The notes under the pieces were generated by a model. The model did no database searches, had not been told where the DNA came from, and was given only the letters and a program-made list of their open reading frames with translations. A stretch of DNA of 34,748 bases from Pelagibacterales bacterium SAG-MED19 (GTDB lineage Bacteria > Pseudomonadota > Alphaproteobacteria > Pelagibacterales > Pelagibacteraceae): positions 1 through 34,748 of the forward strand of contig JACWDQ010000011.1 in assembly GCA_014654035.1 (NCBI GenBank), written 5' to 3'. Both the position numbers and the translations under genes were made by a program. Shown here piece by piece: positions 1-7,876 of this stretch. Position 1 is the stretch's first letter. Each line of letters starts with the position of its first letter.

Positions 1-838
1 AGAAATACAAAATATGATTGAAACACATATAATAGATGGGGTAGCACTAACAAAATTTATTTATTGGATTAAAAATATAAATAAAAATCAAATTACAGAA
101 ATCAAGGCACAAAAGAAATTAGAAAGCTTAAGAAAGCTAAATAAAAAATATCTTTTTCCAAGTTTTAATACTATTGCTGGAACAGAGTCTAATGGAGCCA
201 TCATCCACTATAGGGCTAATAAAAATACAAACAGAATAATAAAAAAAGACCACATTTTTTTATGTGATTCTGGTGGGCAATATAAGTACGGCACAACTGA
301 TGTAACGAGAACAATTTGTTTTTCAAAACAAAAAAATAGTTTGAAGGATAAATATACTAGGGTTCTTAAAGGGCATGTTTCTGTAGCTTTAACAAACTTA
401 AATAAATTTAATACAGGGAAAAAAATTGATTACATGGCAAGAAAACATTTAAAAGAAGTTGGCCTCGATTATGGTCATGGGACAGGACATGGAGTTGGTT
501 TTTTTCTAAACGTTCATGAAGGACCCCAATCAATTTCAAAGCACAATTCAATTAAACTTAAAGAAGGAATGATCCTTAGCAATGAACCTGGGTATTACAA
601 AAAAGGAAAATACGGAATAAGAATAGAAAATCTAGTTTTTATAAAAAGAGATAATAATGAATTAAAATTTGAAAATTTAACATTAGCACCTTTAGAAATA
701 GATCTAATAAACTTAAGTCAGCTTAATAAAAAAGAAAAAGATTATTTATTTAATTATCATTTAAATATTTATTCTAAACTTTCAAAATTCCTAAATAAAA
801 AAGAGAGGAAATGGCTAGCTAATTTTCTAACATTTTAA
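1..838 (+). CDS. M24 metallopeptidase (Xaa-Pro aminopeptidase-like), 5'-truncated by window edge
   Basis: C-terminal catalytic part of an aminopeptidase P-type enzyme, which removes N-terminal residues preceding proline. The frame is open from the first bases (codons before the first ATG at 14 read E-I-Q-N), so the gene starts outside the window. The pita-bread metal ligands are all visible: Asp in CDSGGQY, Asp in GTTDVTRT, His in GHGTGHGVG, Glu in SNEPGYY and Glu in GIRIENL. The order and spacing fit the family C-terminal half. The last ~70 residues match the small C-terminal extension of PepP-type proteins. The 3' end overlaps the 3' end of ligA by 20 bp (convergent), leaving no room for a separate terminator. 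The catalytic family is secure; the exact substrate is not. Confidence 0.93.
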   Translation, partial: EIQNMIETHIIDGVALTKFIYWIKNINKNQITEIKAQKKLESLRKLNKKYLFPSFNTIAGTESNGAIIHYRANKNTNRIIKKDHIFLCDSGGQYKYGTTDVTRTICFSKQKNSLKDKYTRVLKGHVSVALTNLNKFNTGKKIDYMARKHLKEVGLDYGHGTGHGVGFFLNVHEGPQSISKHNSIKLKEGMILSNEPGYYKKGKYGIRIENLVFIKRDNNELKFENLTLAPLEIDLINLSQLNKKEKDYLFNYHLNIYSKLSKFLNKKERKWLANFLTF

Positions 839-2843
839 CTAATTCTTTTTGATTTAAAATTTTAATATTCAAATCATTTGCTAAATTAATTTTTTTTTTA
901 GTTGGTTTTTCTCCTATAATTAAAAAATTGAGTTTTTTAGAAACACTGCTTACGATTGTACCTGAATTTTTTTCAATTAACGATTTTGCTTCAGCTCTAC
1001 TCATCCCAGTTAGTTTTCCAGTAATCATAAATGTTTTATCTCTTAAATTGCCTGTTTTTTTTAGTTCAATTGAATCTTTGATTTTCAAAACTCTATTTAA
1101 TTCATTTAAAACAATCAAATTTGTTTTGTTATTAAAAAAATTTTTAATCGATTGTATCTGCGTATCCCCAATACCATCTATATTTAAAAGATCATCAAAT
1201 TTATTTTCTTTTGAAATTAATAGAAAGTTATTTATAGATTTTAAATTTTTTGATATTATTTTAGCATTCTCGAGACCTATATGTCTTATACCAAGAGAAA
1301 AAATGAATTTTTCTAAGGAGATATTCTTTTTTTCTTCTATAGAATATCTTAAATTAGCAACAGATTGTTTCCCCCAACCATCTAATTTTTCTATTTTCTT
1401 ATAATCTAATTTAAAAACATCTTGTGGAAATTTTATAAAATTCAATTCCCAAAATTTTTCAACTATTTTTTTTCCAAACCCGTCAATATTTAAAGCTTCC
1501 TTGGATACAAAATGTTTAATTTTTTCTATTGAAATTTTTTCACACTCAAAACCTTCACTTGAACATCTCCTCACAGCATCTTTTTTTTTTGTGATAGAAT
1601 TATATTCTTTAATAGTTTCTGATCCACAAGATGGACACTTTGTTGGAAAAATAAATTTTTCAGATACTGAATTTCTTTTTTTTAAATCTACAGAAATTAT
1701 ATGTGGAATAACATCTCCTGCTCTTTCTATAAGAACTGTATCATTTACTCTAATATCTTTTCTAATTATCTCATCTTCATTATGCAAGGTTGCATTTGAA
1801 ACAACAACACCTCCTATATTAACAGGGTTTATTTTAGCAACTGGAGTTAAAGCTCCAGTTCTGCCTATTTGAATGTCAATATCAATAATTTTAGATATAC
1901 CACTGTTAGCAGAAAATTTATGTGCTATTGCCCATCTAGGAGCGTTGGCAACATTTCCCAATCTTTTTTGTAGTTTAAAATCATTTACTTTATAGACTAT
2001 GCCATCTATATCAAAATCTAAATCACTTCTCTTATTTTCAATTAGATTATAATTTTTGATTAAATTTTTTATACCAGTAATTTTTTTGTTTAGCGGGTTT
2101 ACCCTAAAACCCCAATCACTCAATTTTTTTAGAAATTCACTTTGATTTTTGACATTTAATCCTTTTTCATAACCATAAGTATAAGCAATAAACTTAAGAG
2201 GAATTTTTTTTGTTTCTTCTGAATTTTTTTGTCTAAGTGAGCCTGAAGCAGCATTTCTTGGGTTTGCAAATTTTTCGTTAAGTTTTTTAAAATCGCTATT
2301 TTGAATAAAAACTTCACCCCTTATTTCAATATCATTTGGAAAATCTTTTTTATTTATAAAAAAAGGAATATCCTTTATTGTTCTTAAGTTTTCAGTAATA
2401 TCCTCTCCTTCTTTTCCGTCCCCTCTTGACAACCCTTTAAAGAATTTTCTATCTCTATAAGATAAAGAGGCCGAAATTCCATCTATTTTTGGCTCTGCAC
2501 TATATTCTATTTTTTTTTCATCTTTTTTATCTAAATAATTTACAATTCTTTTTTCAAAATTTATCAAATCCTCTTCGTGGAATGCATTCCCCAAAGATAA
2601 CATTGCAACTCTATGAGAAAATTTTTTGAAAATTTTTGAAGGTTTAAAGCCAATTTTAAACGATGGAGAGTCCTTATCTTTTAGAAAATCATATTTTTTT
2701 TCCAGAGAAAATATTTCATTTTTAAGCTTATCATATTTAGCATCACTTACCTCAGATATATTTTCATCAAAATATTTTTTATTATAATGATTAATTAATT
2801 TGATTTTTTCCTTGTATCTTTTTTTTATCAAATCTTTATTCAT
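819..2843 (-). CDS. ligA: NAD+-dependent DNA ligase LigA
   Basis: Seals nicks in duplex DNA using NAD+, in replication and repair. From the ATG at 2843 it is 674 aa, the usual LigA length. Domains in order: N-terminal Ia helices; adenylation domain with the KxDG nucleophile at about K119 (AEPKIDGIS); OB fold; four-Cys zinc finger (CPSCGS then RRCSSEGFEC); tandem helix-hairpin-helix (LNIDGFGKKI, LDGWGKQS, IGLENAK, IDGIGDTQ); C-terminal BRCT (TFMITGKLTGMSRAEA). A TTG at 2852 would overlap the bamD stop by 4 nt, giving 677 aa; I prefer the ATG, 5 nt after that stop. It is last in the dcw-lpxC-bamD array. In many alphaproteobacteria recN sits between bamD and ligA; here they are directly adjacent. 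Confidence 0.97.
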   Translation of the reverse strand: MNKDLIKKRYKEKIKLINHYNKKYFDENISEVSDAKYDKLKNEIFSLEKKYDFLKDKDSPSFKIGFKPSKIFKKFSHRVAMLSLGNAFHEEDLINFEKRIVNYLDKKDEKKIEYSAEPKIDGISASLSYRDRKFFKGLSRGDGKEGEDITENLRTIKDIPFFINKKDFPNDIEIRGEVFIQNSDFKKLNEKFANPRNAASGSLRQKNSEETKKIPLKFIAYTYGYEKGLNVKNQSEFLKKLSDWGFRVNPLNKKITGIKNLIKNYNLIENKRSDLDFDIDGIVYKVNDFKLQKRLGNVANAPRWAIAHKFSANSGISKIIDIDIQIGRTGALTPVAKINPVNIGGVVVSNATLHNEDEIIRKDIRVNDTVLIERAGDVIPHIISVDLKKRNSVSEKFIFPTKCPSCGSETIKEYNSITKKKDAVRRCSSEGFECEKISIEKIKHFVSKEALNIDGFGKKIVEKFWELNFIKFPQDVFKLDYKKIEKLDGWGKQSVANLRYSIEEKKNISLEKFIFSLGIRHIGLENAKIISKNLKSINNFLLISKENKFDDLLNIDGIGDTQIQSIKNFFNNKTNLIVLNELNRVLKIKDSIELKKTGNLRDKTFMITGKLTGMSRAEAKSLIEKNSGTIVSSVSKKLNFLIIGEKPTKKKINLANDLNIKILNQKELVKMLEN

Positions 2844-2848
2844 GTTAA

Positions 2849-3676
2849 TCAAAAAAGTTTTTTAAACTTTTGAATTACACCTTTTTTCTCTTTTTTGATC
2901 TTTTTAATCCCATAATTTTTGTTAAATACTTTATAAGATTTTTTATACCATTCGCTTGAAAGATAATTATAACCTAATAATCCAGCAAATTTTTCTGACT
3001 CTTCTACTAATCCAATTCTGTAATTTATTTCAACCAACCTGTGAAGAGCTTCCTCTATAAATACAGTTTGGTCATATTCTTCAATTACATATTTAAATCT
3101 ATTTATAGCTGCCACCCATTTACCTTTTTTAATATAATGTCTTCCTAAATACATTTCTTTAGAAGCACTAATATCATTAATTAATCCAATTTTGAATTTT
3201 GCATCAATATAAAAATCTGTGCTTGGAAAATTTTCCATAATATATATAAATTTATTTTTTGCTTTAATTAATGGAGCAGAATCTCTTTTCTCATCCTCAA
3301 TAGTCTCATAATAACACATCGCAATTAAGTAATGAACATAGGCTAAGTTTTTATCTTTTGGATAAGTAATCAAAAACCTCTCTAAATTTGATAACGCCTC
3401 AGAATAAAAGTTTTGTAAATAAAATGAATAAGCTGCCATAAGTGCTGACATTGATGCCCATTCAGATTGAGGAAATAATAGTTCTGCTTCTAAAAACTTT
3501 TTTGCAGCGAAATATGGATCACCATCATCTAATGCTTTGTAGGCTTCTTGATAGGCTGTTGCTATCTCCAAGTCTTGTCTTGTTTCTTTAATTGTCGAAA
3601 TTTCCTTTTCTTGATTTGAGCATGAATTAATAAAAAATATTGAAAAAACTATAAGTAAAAAGTGAATTCGATTCAT
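2849..3676 (-). CDS. bamD: Outer membrane protein assembly factor BamD (ComL)
   Basis: Lipoprotein subunit of the BAM complex that inserts beta-barrel proteins in the outer membrane. The 275-aa product starts with a short basic/hydrophobic signal and a lipobox-like stretch (FFINSCSN), with Cys19 as the expected lipidated residue. The rest is TPR-like helical repeats (AYKALDDGDPYFAAKKFLEA, then FPQSEWASMSALMAAYSFY), typical of BamD/YfiO. It lies between lpxC (45-bp gap) and ligA, the usual alphaproteobacterial position. The C-terminus is strongly basic (KKIKKEKKG), which is lineage-variable. The 5' gap to lpxC is too short for an obvious separate promoter, so co-transcription is likely. Confidence 0.93.
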   Translation of the reverse strand: MNRIHFLLIVFSIFFINSCSNQEKEISTIKETRQDLEIATAYQEAYKALDDGDPYFAAKKFLEAELLFPQSEWASMSALMAAYSFYLQNFYSEALSNLERFLITYPKDKNLAYVHYLIAMCYYETIEDEKRDSAPLIKAKNKFIYIMENFPSTDFYIDAKFKIGLINDISASKEMYLGRHYIKKGKWVAAINRFKYVIEEYDQTVFIEEALHRLVEINYRIGLVEESEKFAGLLGYNYLSSEWYKKSYKVFNKNYGIKKIKKEKKGVIQKFKKLF

Positions 3677-3721
3677 AACTATTTTATATAATTTAAATTA
3701 ATGATTATAAAGATCTTTAAT

Positions 3722-4630
3722 TTACGCTATGGATCTTAAAAGACTTCTATTAATAACTGTGTGGGGTAAATTTCTCTCTTGTATTTCAACTATTGAGAAA
3801 TTATCTTTATTTTCAAATACTTTTCTTAATAATTTATTAGTTAAATAATGGCCACCCTGAGAACATTTAACATTTGCTATCATTCTATATCCACATGTAA
3901 ATAGATCTCCTATACAGTCTAATATTTTATGATTTACAAATTCTTTTGAATTTCTAAGACCATCATTATTTAAAATGTTGTTTTCTTTAACAACAATAGC
4001 GTTCTCCAAGCTTCCACCTCTTGCTAAACCATTTTTTTTTATTGCTTCAATATCCTCATATAAACAAAAAGTTCTAGAATTAAAAATTTCATTTAAATCA
4101 TCTTCGAAAACATTAACTTTATTTTTTTGATTGCCTATTACAGGATTGTTATACTTTAATTCAAATTCTATTTCTAAGCTTACTCTAGATGGCGAAATTG
4201 AAATAACTCTATCACCATCTTTAAATTCAATTTTTTTATTTATCTTAATAATTTTAATTGGAGCATTACTCACCGTCAGTCCAACTGCATATATTTTTTC
4301 TATAAATTCTTTTGCAGAACCATCTAAAATAGGAACCTCTTCATTATCAATTTCAATTAAAGCATTATCTACCCCTAAACCAAACAATGCTCCCATTAGA
4401 TGTTCAATTGTAGAAACCTTTACACCAAACTCATTTGATATTGTTGTATTTAAAGATGTATTACTTACATTTGAGAAATTAGGTAATACCAAATTATTAT
4501 TTTTTAAATCTATTCTTTTGAAGATTATTCCAGAGTTCGGTTCCGAAGGTTTGATAGATATATTTACTGTTTTACCACTGTGAAGCCCTACTCCGGTAAA
4601 AGTAATTTTATCTTTAATAGTTTTTTTGAT
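3722..4630 (-). CDS. lpxC: UDP-3-O-acyl-N-acetylglucosamine deacetylase LpxC; start codon unresolved
   Basis: Zinc deacetylase for the committed step of lipid A synthesis. Zinc ligands are present: His in VSTIEHL, and His and Asp in NHKILDCIGD; the later GGHYLTNKLLRK is the conserved general-acid His region. The first normal start codon in frame is a TTG at 4492, but the essential N-terminus is encoded upstream in the same frame (TIKDKITFTGVGLHSGK, about 4621-4571), so the TTG cannot be the true start. Between the in-frame TAA (4633-4631) and that motif there are only ATC (4630) and ATT (4618) as possible rare starts. Alternatively a GTG at 4643 would give SALNQK and join in frame if one A of an A7 run (4627-4621) were removed. 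I list the open frame from 4630. Function is certain; the 5' end is not. Confidence 0.85.
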   Translation of the reverse strand: MKKTIKDKITFTGVGLHSGKTVNISIKPSEPNSGIIFKRIDLKNNNLVLPNFSNVSNTSLNTTISNEFGVKVSTIEHLMGALFGLGVDNALIEIDNEEVPILDGSAKEFIEKIYAVGLTVSNAPIKIIKINKKIEFKDGDRVISISPSRVSLEIEFELKYNNPVIGNQKNKVNVFEDDLNEIFNSRTFCLYEDIEAIKKNGLARGGSLENAIVVKENNILNNDGLRNSKEFVNHKILDCIGDLFTCGYRMIANVKCSQGGHYLTNKLLRKVFENKDNFSIVEIQERNLPHTVINRSLLRSIA

Positions 4631-4708
4631 TTAATGCAGACACTGGAAGCTTTTAGTACTTATGGGAGAAAACTTAAAAACAAGAAATATTACTATAAAA
4701 TACAGCTT

Positions 4709-5407
4709 TTAATTAAAAAAATTGAAAAATTTCTCAAAAAAACCCTCATTTTTAGTTCCTTTATCAACTATCATTGCCTCATTTGGATTATGACCATTAA
4801 TTATTTTTTTAGTTGCTAGAAAAATATCTTTTTGTTCATCTGATAAAAATTTCTCAATATAATTAAAATTCACAACCCGGTTTACAGAAATATGATATTT
4901 TTTAAAAGTTTCCTCTAATTTTTGAAAAAAATTATTAGTAATACAAAAAAAACTAACATCTAAAGAGAAGGTTCTACATGAAGTTTTTTCTGGTAAATAA
5001 GAGTAATAATCCTCATCAACTTTATACTTATTTATTATTAAATGAATTATTTTTTTTTCATTAAGAGTTTTTCTGCAATAATCTTTGGCATCATATAATA
5101 GCCGGCTTACATTTTCTGAATTTAAAACACTTTCATAATTATTCTTTACAGACATATCAAATGTAAAAAAGCTTTTTGAGTCTAATAAAACGTAAATTTT
5201 GGTTATAAAATTTTGAATTTGTTTCTCAATTTTAAATACATTTTGACTTAAAAACAAATCTACTTTTTGAAAATCAATCTCACTTGTATCGTTTTCAATC
5301 TTAAGATTATTCTCATAAACTTTTTCATCAAGTTCAGATTTAACACAAATGATTAACTTCTTTGGACTTATATATATGTAGGTTGAGTGATTAGTGCTAT
5401 CTTGCAT
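4709..5407 (-). CDS. ftsA: Reduced FtsA (mini-FtsA, 232 aa)
   Basis: FtsA is the actin-like protein that tethers FtsZ to the membrane, usually about 410-430 aa. This 232-aa product sits exactly where ftsA belongs (after ftsQ, before lpxC). Its first ~190 residues follow the FtsA 1A-1C pattern: a short beta start (STYIYISPKKLIICV), an NVSRLLYDAKDYCR helix, HLIINKYKVD (FtsA 'hvipqeyrvDg') and FSLDVSFFCITNNFFQKLEE ('evdvhvvta'). No second-half phosphate or adenosine motifs (GGGT/D type) are seen. After LSDEQKDIFLATKKIING, which resembles the last FtsA helix, it ends in an amphipathic tail (GFFEKFFNFFN) like the FtsA membrane-targeting helix. Only ~65 nt follow before lpxC, so there is no hidden second half. 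The start overlaps ftsQ by 11 nt. The assignment rests on synteny and pattern, not an alignment. Confidence 0.75.
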   Translation of the reverse strand: MQDSTNHSTYIYISPKKLIICVKSELDEKVYENNLKIENDTSEIDFQKVDLFLSQNVFKIEKQIQNFITKIYVLLDSKSFFTFDMSVKNNYESVLNSENVSRLLYDAKDYCRKTLNEKKIIHLIINKYKVDEDYYSYLPEKTSCRTFSLDVSFFCITNNFFQKLEETFKKYHISVNRVVNFNYIEKFLSDEQKDIFLATKKIINGHNPNEAMIVDKGTKNEGFFEKFFNFFN

Positions 5408-6071
5408 CTATAATAATTTGATGTGGTTGACGTAAATCGATTATCTTAACCTTTTTTTTTTCATTTTTTTCAAAAAAAATTAAAACCATCTCTAAAGATT
5501 TTTTAATATTTTCTCTAGGTAATTTAATTAAAAGTCCATCATTAGTTTCTATGTCCCATCTTCCTGATTTAAAAAAAAATAAATTCTTTATTTCTTTATA
5601 ATTAAAATCAGACTCTTTAATGGCTTTTTTTAAATCAAAAAAATTCATTATTTCGAAATTTCCAAATATAAAAGGAATGTCATAATTTTCATAATTTACT
5701 TTGGTAAACTTACCATTTGATCCTAACAAAAAAGTATGGTCATCTTTTTTTGTTCTTGCCAAAAAATTTGTTTTATCTATTTTAATACTTAATGATGATG
5801 GATATTTTTTAAAAACTGAATATTTTTCAACTAAACTATTCTCATTAATTATATCAGTAACTTCAATTTTATTTAAAAGAAATAAATTTCTATTTTTTAA
5901 AAAATCTAAATTTTTAAGCAATTTATAATTATGCTTTTCATCTAAGCCTGTAATTGAAATTTGGTCCAATTTCACTGAACCTAGCTCATTTAAATCTTTA
6001 TTATGAAACGTTCCAATTATCAAAAATAAAAAAAAATAAATTAAAACTTTTTTACTTTTTCGTTCTTGCAT
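5397..6071 (-). CDS. ftsQ: Cell division protein FtsQ
   Basis: Bitopic divisome protein linking FtsA/FtsK to FtsL, FtsB and FtsW/FtsI. At 224 aa it is short for FtsQ. A basic N-terminus (MQERKSKK) leads to one membrane segment (VLIYFFLFLIIGTF, about 9-22), then a POTRA domain (LDQISITGLDEKHNY through PSSLSIKIDKTNFLAR) and the beta domain with the conserved GRWDIETNDGLLIKLP and IIDLRQPHQIIID strands. The cytoplasmic N-terminal tail is only about 8 residues, far shorter than in most FtsQ proteins. It overlaps ddl by 20 nt and ftsA by 11 nt, implying coupled translation. Confidence 0.9.
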   Translation of the reverse strand: MQERKSKKVLIYFFLFLIIGTFHNKDLNELGSVKLDQISITGLDEKHNYKLLKNLDFLKNRNLFLLNKIEVTDIINENSLVEKYSVFKKYPSSLSIKIDKTNFLARTKKDDHTFLLGSNGKFTKVNYENYDIPFIFGNFEIMNFFDLKKAIKESDFNYKEIKNLFFFKSGRWDIETNDGLLIKLPRENIKKSLEMVLIFFEKNEKKKVKIIDLRQPHQIIIDAR

Positions 6072-6966
6072 CTTTTAAAATTAATTCAATAAGTTTTATG
6101 AAATTTATACCATTATAAGCTGCAATCTCTGGTACTAAAGAAAGACTTGTCATTCCTGGTTGAGTGTTTAATTCAAGAAGATAAAATTTTCCTTTATAAA
6201 ATTTAAAATCTGATCGAGTCACGCCCTGACATCCAATAATTTTATGTGCCTTTAGCGCTAAATCCATTACCTTTTGATAGTCTCTTTTATTTATATCAGC
6301 TGGCATTATATGTTGCGTATTTGATTTGGAATTATATTTTGCCTCATAATCATAAAATTTTCTTTTTGGTTTTAATTCTATTGCACCAAGTTTTTTTGAA
6401 CCAATAATAGCAGCTTGAATTTCTTGCCCTCCTATAAATTCCTCTATAATTATTTGCTTATAATCTTTTAGTAATTTCAAATTTTTTGTAATATTCAATT
6501 TTGAACAAATAAAAACATTTACACTTGATCCTTCATTTAACGGTTTTATAACTACCGGAAATTTTAATTTTTTATCAATTAATTTTTTTAACTCATGTTT
6601 TGATCTATCAAAAGAATATTTAATATATTTTGGAGTTAAAATTTTATTTTTTATAAATATTTTTTTTGATAAATATTTATCCATTGCTATAGCAGAAGGA
6701 ATAACTCCCGAATGAGTATAAGGTATTCCGGTAGTCTCTAAAATACTCTGTATATAACCATCTTCTCCAAACTGGCCGTGTAAAGCATTAAAAATTATAT
6801 TTGGTTTAAATAATTTAATTATATGTAATAGTTTAGAATCTGGTTCAGCAATCTTTGTTCTATAATTATTTCTAATTAGTTCTCTAGCAACTTGTTTTCC
6901 TGTATCAAGGCTTATAATTCTCTCTTTTGAAATACCACCAGATATAATTAATATTTTTTTTTTCAA
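6052..6966 (-). CDS. ddl: D-alanine--D-alanine ligase
   Basis: ATP-grasp enzyme joining two D-Ala for the peptidoglycan stem; cytoplasmic. The 304-aa protein has the Ddl N-terminal GGISKERIISLDTG motif, the LHGQFGEDGYIQ loop, ATP-grasp strands (FPVVIKPLNEGSSV, IIEEFIGGQEI) and the C-terminal metal/substrate motif LLELNTQPGMTS. The only start keeping the conserved N-terminus is a TTG at 6966, 1 nt after the murB stop. The 3' end overlaps ftsQ by 20 nt. The murB-ddl-ftsQ order is standard for alphaproteobacteria. Confidence 0.96.
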   Translation of the reverse strand: MKKKILIISGGISKERIISLDTGKQVARELIRNNYRTKIAEPDSKLLHIIKLFKPNIIFNALHGQFGEDGYIQSILETTGIPYTHSGVIPSAIAMDKYLSKKIFIKNKILTPKYIKYSFDRSKHELKKLIDKKLKFPVVIKPLNEGSSVNVFICSKLNITKNLKLLKDYKQIIIEEFIGGQEIQAAIIGSKKLGAIELKPKRKFYDYEAKYNSKSNTQHIMPADINKRDYQKVMDLALKAHKIIGCQGVTRSDFKFYKGKFYLLELNTQPGMTSLSLVPEIAAYNGINFIKLIELILKDARTKK

Positions 6967-6967
6967 T

Positions 6968-7876
6968 TTATTCTAAAATTTTGATTTCTTTTTCTAAACT
7001 AATTCCAGTTTTTTCCAAAACACTTTTACTAACAAAATTAATTAACTTGTTCATATCATCAAAAGATGCGTGACCTTTGTTAACAAAAAAATTACAATGT
7101 TTTTCTGAGATACATGCGTCACCAAAGTTTTTATCGAGCGGAACTGACTCTTTAATTAATTCCCATACTTTTTTATGTGTTTGTGATATTGGGTTTTTAA
7201 ATGTACTACCACTTGTTTTAATCTTTGTTGGTTGATTCTTTTCTTTTTCTTTTTTTAATTTATGTATTTGATCTGATATTTTTTTTTTATCACCTTTTAT
7301 ACCTTTAAAAGAGGCACTTAAAAAAATTAAATCATCAGGTAAATCATTTTTTCTGTACTCAAAATCAATGTCCTTAGATAAAGTTGTTTTTACGTTTCCA
7401 AGTCTATCAATTGCCTGAACTGATAATAAGATGTCTTTAAATTCCTTTCCAAAACACCCTGCATTCATTTTAATTCCTCCTCCGATACTGCCAGGTATAC
7501 AGGATAAAAATTCAAACCCACTTAAATTATTGTTCATAGCGAAATCAGATAAAGACTTATCGGACACTGCGCTTCCAGCAATAATCACATCTTCACGAAG
7601 GAGAGAAATATTATTAAAATTTTTACTTAATTTGATAACTATACCATCATATAAGCTGTCCTTTACCAAAGTATTTGAACCAGCTCCAAGAATAAATATT
7701 TTTTCTTGATTATTTATTTTTTTTAATAAATTTACTAATTCTTTAAGATTGTTTGCTTTAAAAAAAACTTTTGCCTTACCACCAATGTTAAACCAATTTT
7801 TTTTCTTGAGATCATGTTCAAATTTTACATTATCTCCAAATTCTTCTAATACTTTTTTTAATTCTTTTATTTCCAT
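6968..7876 (-). CDS. murB: UDP-N-acetylenolpyruvoylglucosamine reductase MurB
   Basis: FAD enzyme that reduces UDP-GlcNAc-enolpyruvate to UDP-MurNAc with NADPH. At 302 aa it has the FAD-binding signatures NIGGKAKVFF, FILGAGSNTLV and GFEFLSCIPGSIGGGIKMNAG, the YRKNDLP region, the catalytic-Ser motif SGSTFKNP, and the C-terminal EKHCNFFVNKGHAS. The lack of an extra loop points to the short (type II) MurB. The ATG at 7876 overlaps the murC stop by 1 nt (TAATG). Confidence 0.97.
   Translation of the reverse strand: MEIKELKKVLEEFGDNVKFEHDLKKKNWFNIGGKAKVFFKANNLKELVNLLKKINNQEKIFILGAGSNTLVKDSLYDGIVIKLSKNFNNISLLREDVIIAGSAVSDKSLSDFAMNNNLSGFEFLSCIPGSIGGGIKMNAGCFGKEFKDILLSVQAIDRLGNVKTTLSKDIDFEYRKNDLPDDLIFLSASFKGIKGDKKKISDQIHKLKKEKEKNQPTKIKTSGSTFKNPISQTHKKVWELIKESVPLDKNFGDACISEKHCNFFVNKGHASFDDMNKLINFVSKSVLEKTGISLEKEIKILE

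Noticed and set aside
928-1872. Plus-strand frames of 158 and 123 aa
   Set aside because: Antisense shadows of ligA, whose motifs are all intact.
4580-4819. 79-aa plus-strand frame over the ftsA-lpxC junction
   Set aside because: Antisense to ftsA's 3' end and the lpxC 5' region; its protein has no plausible pattern.
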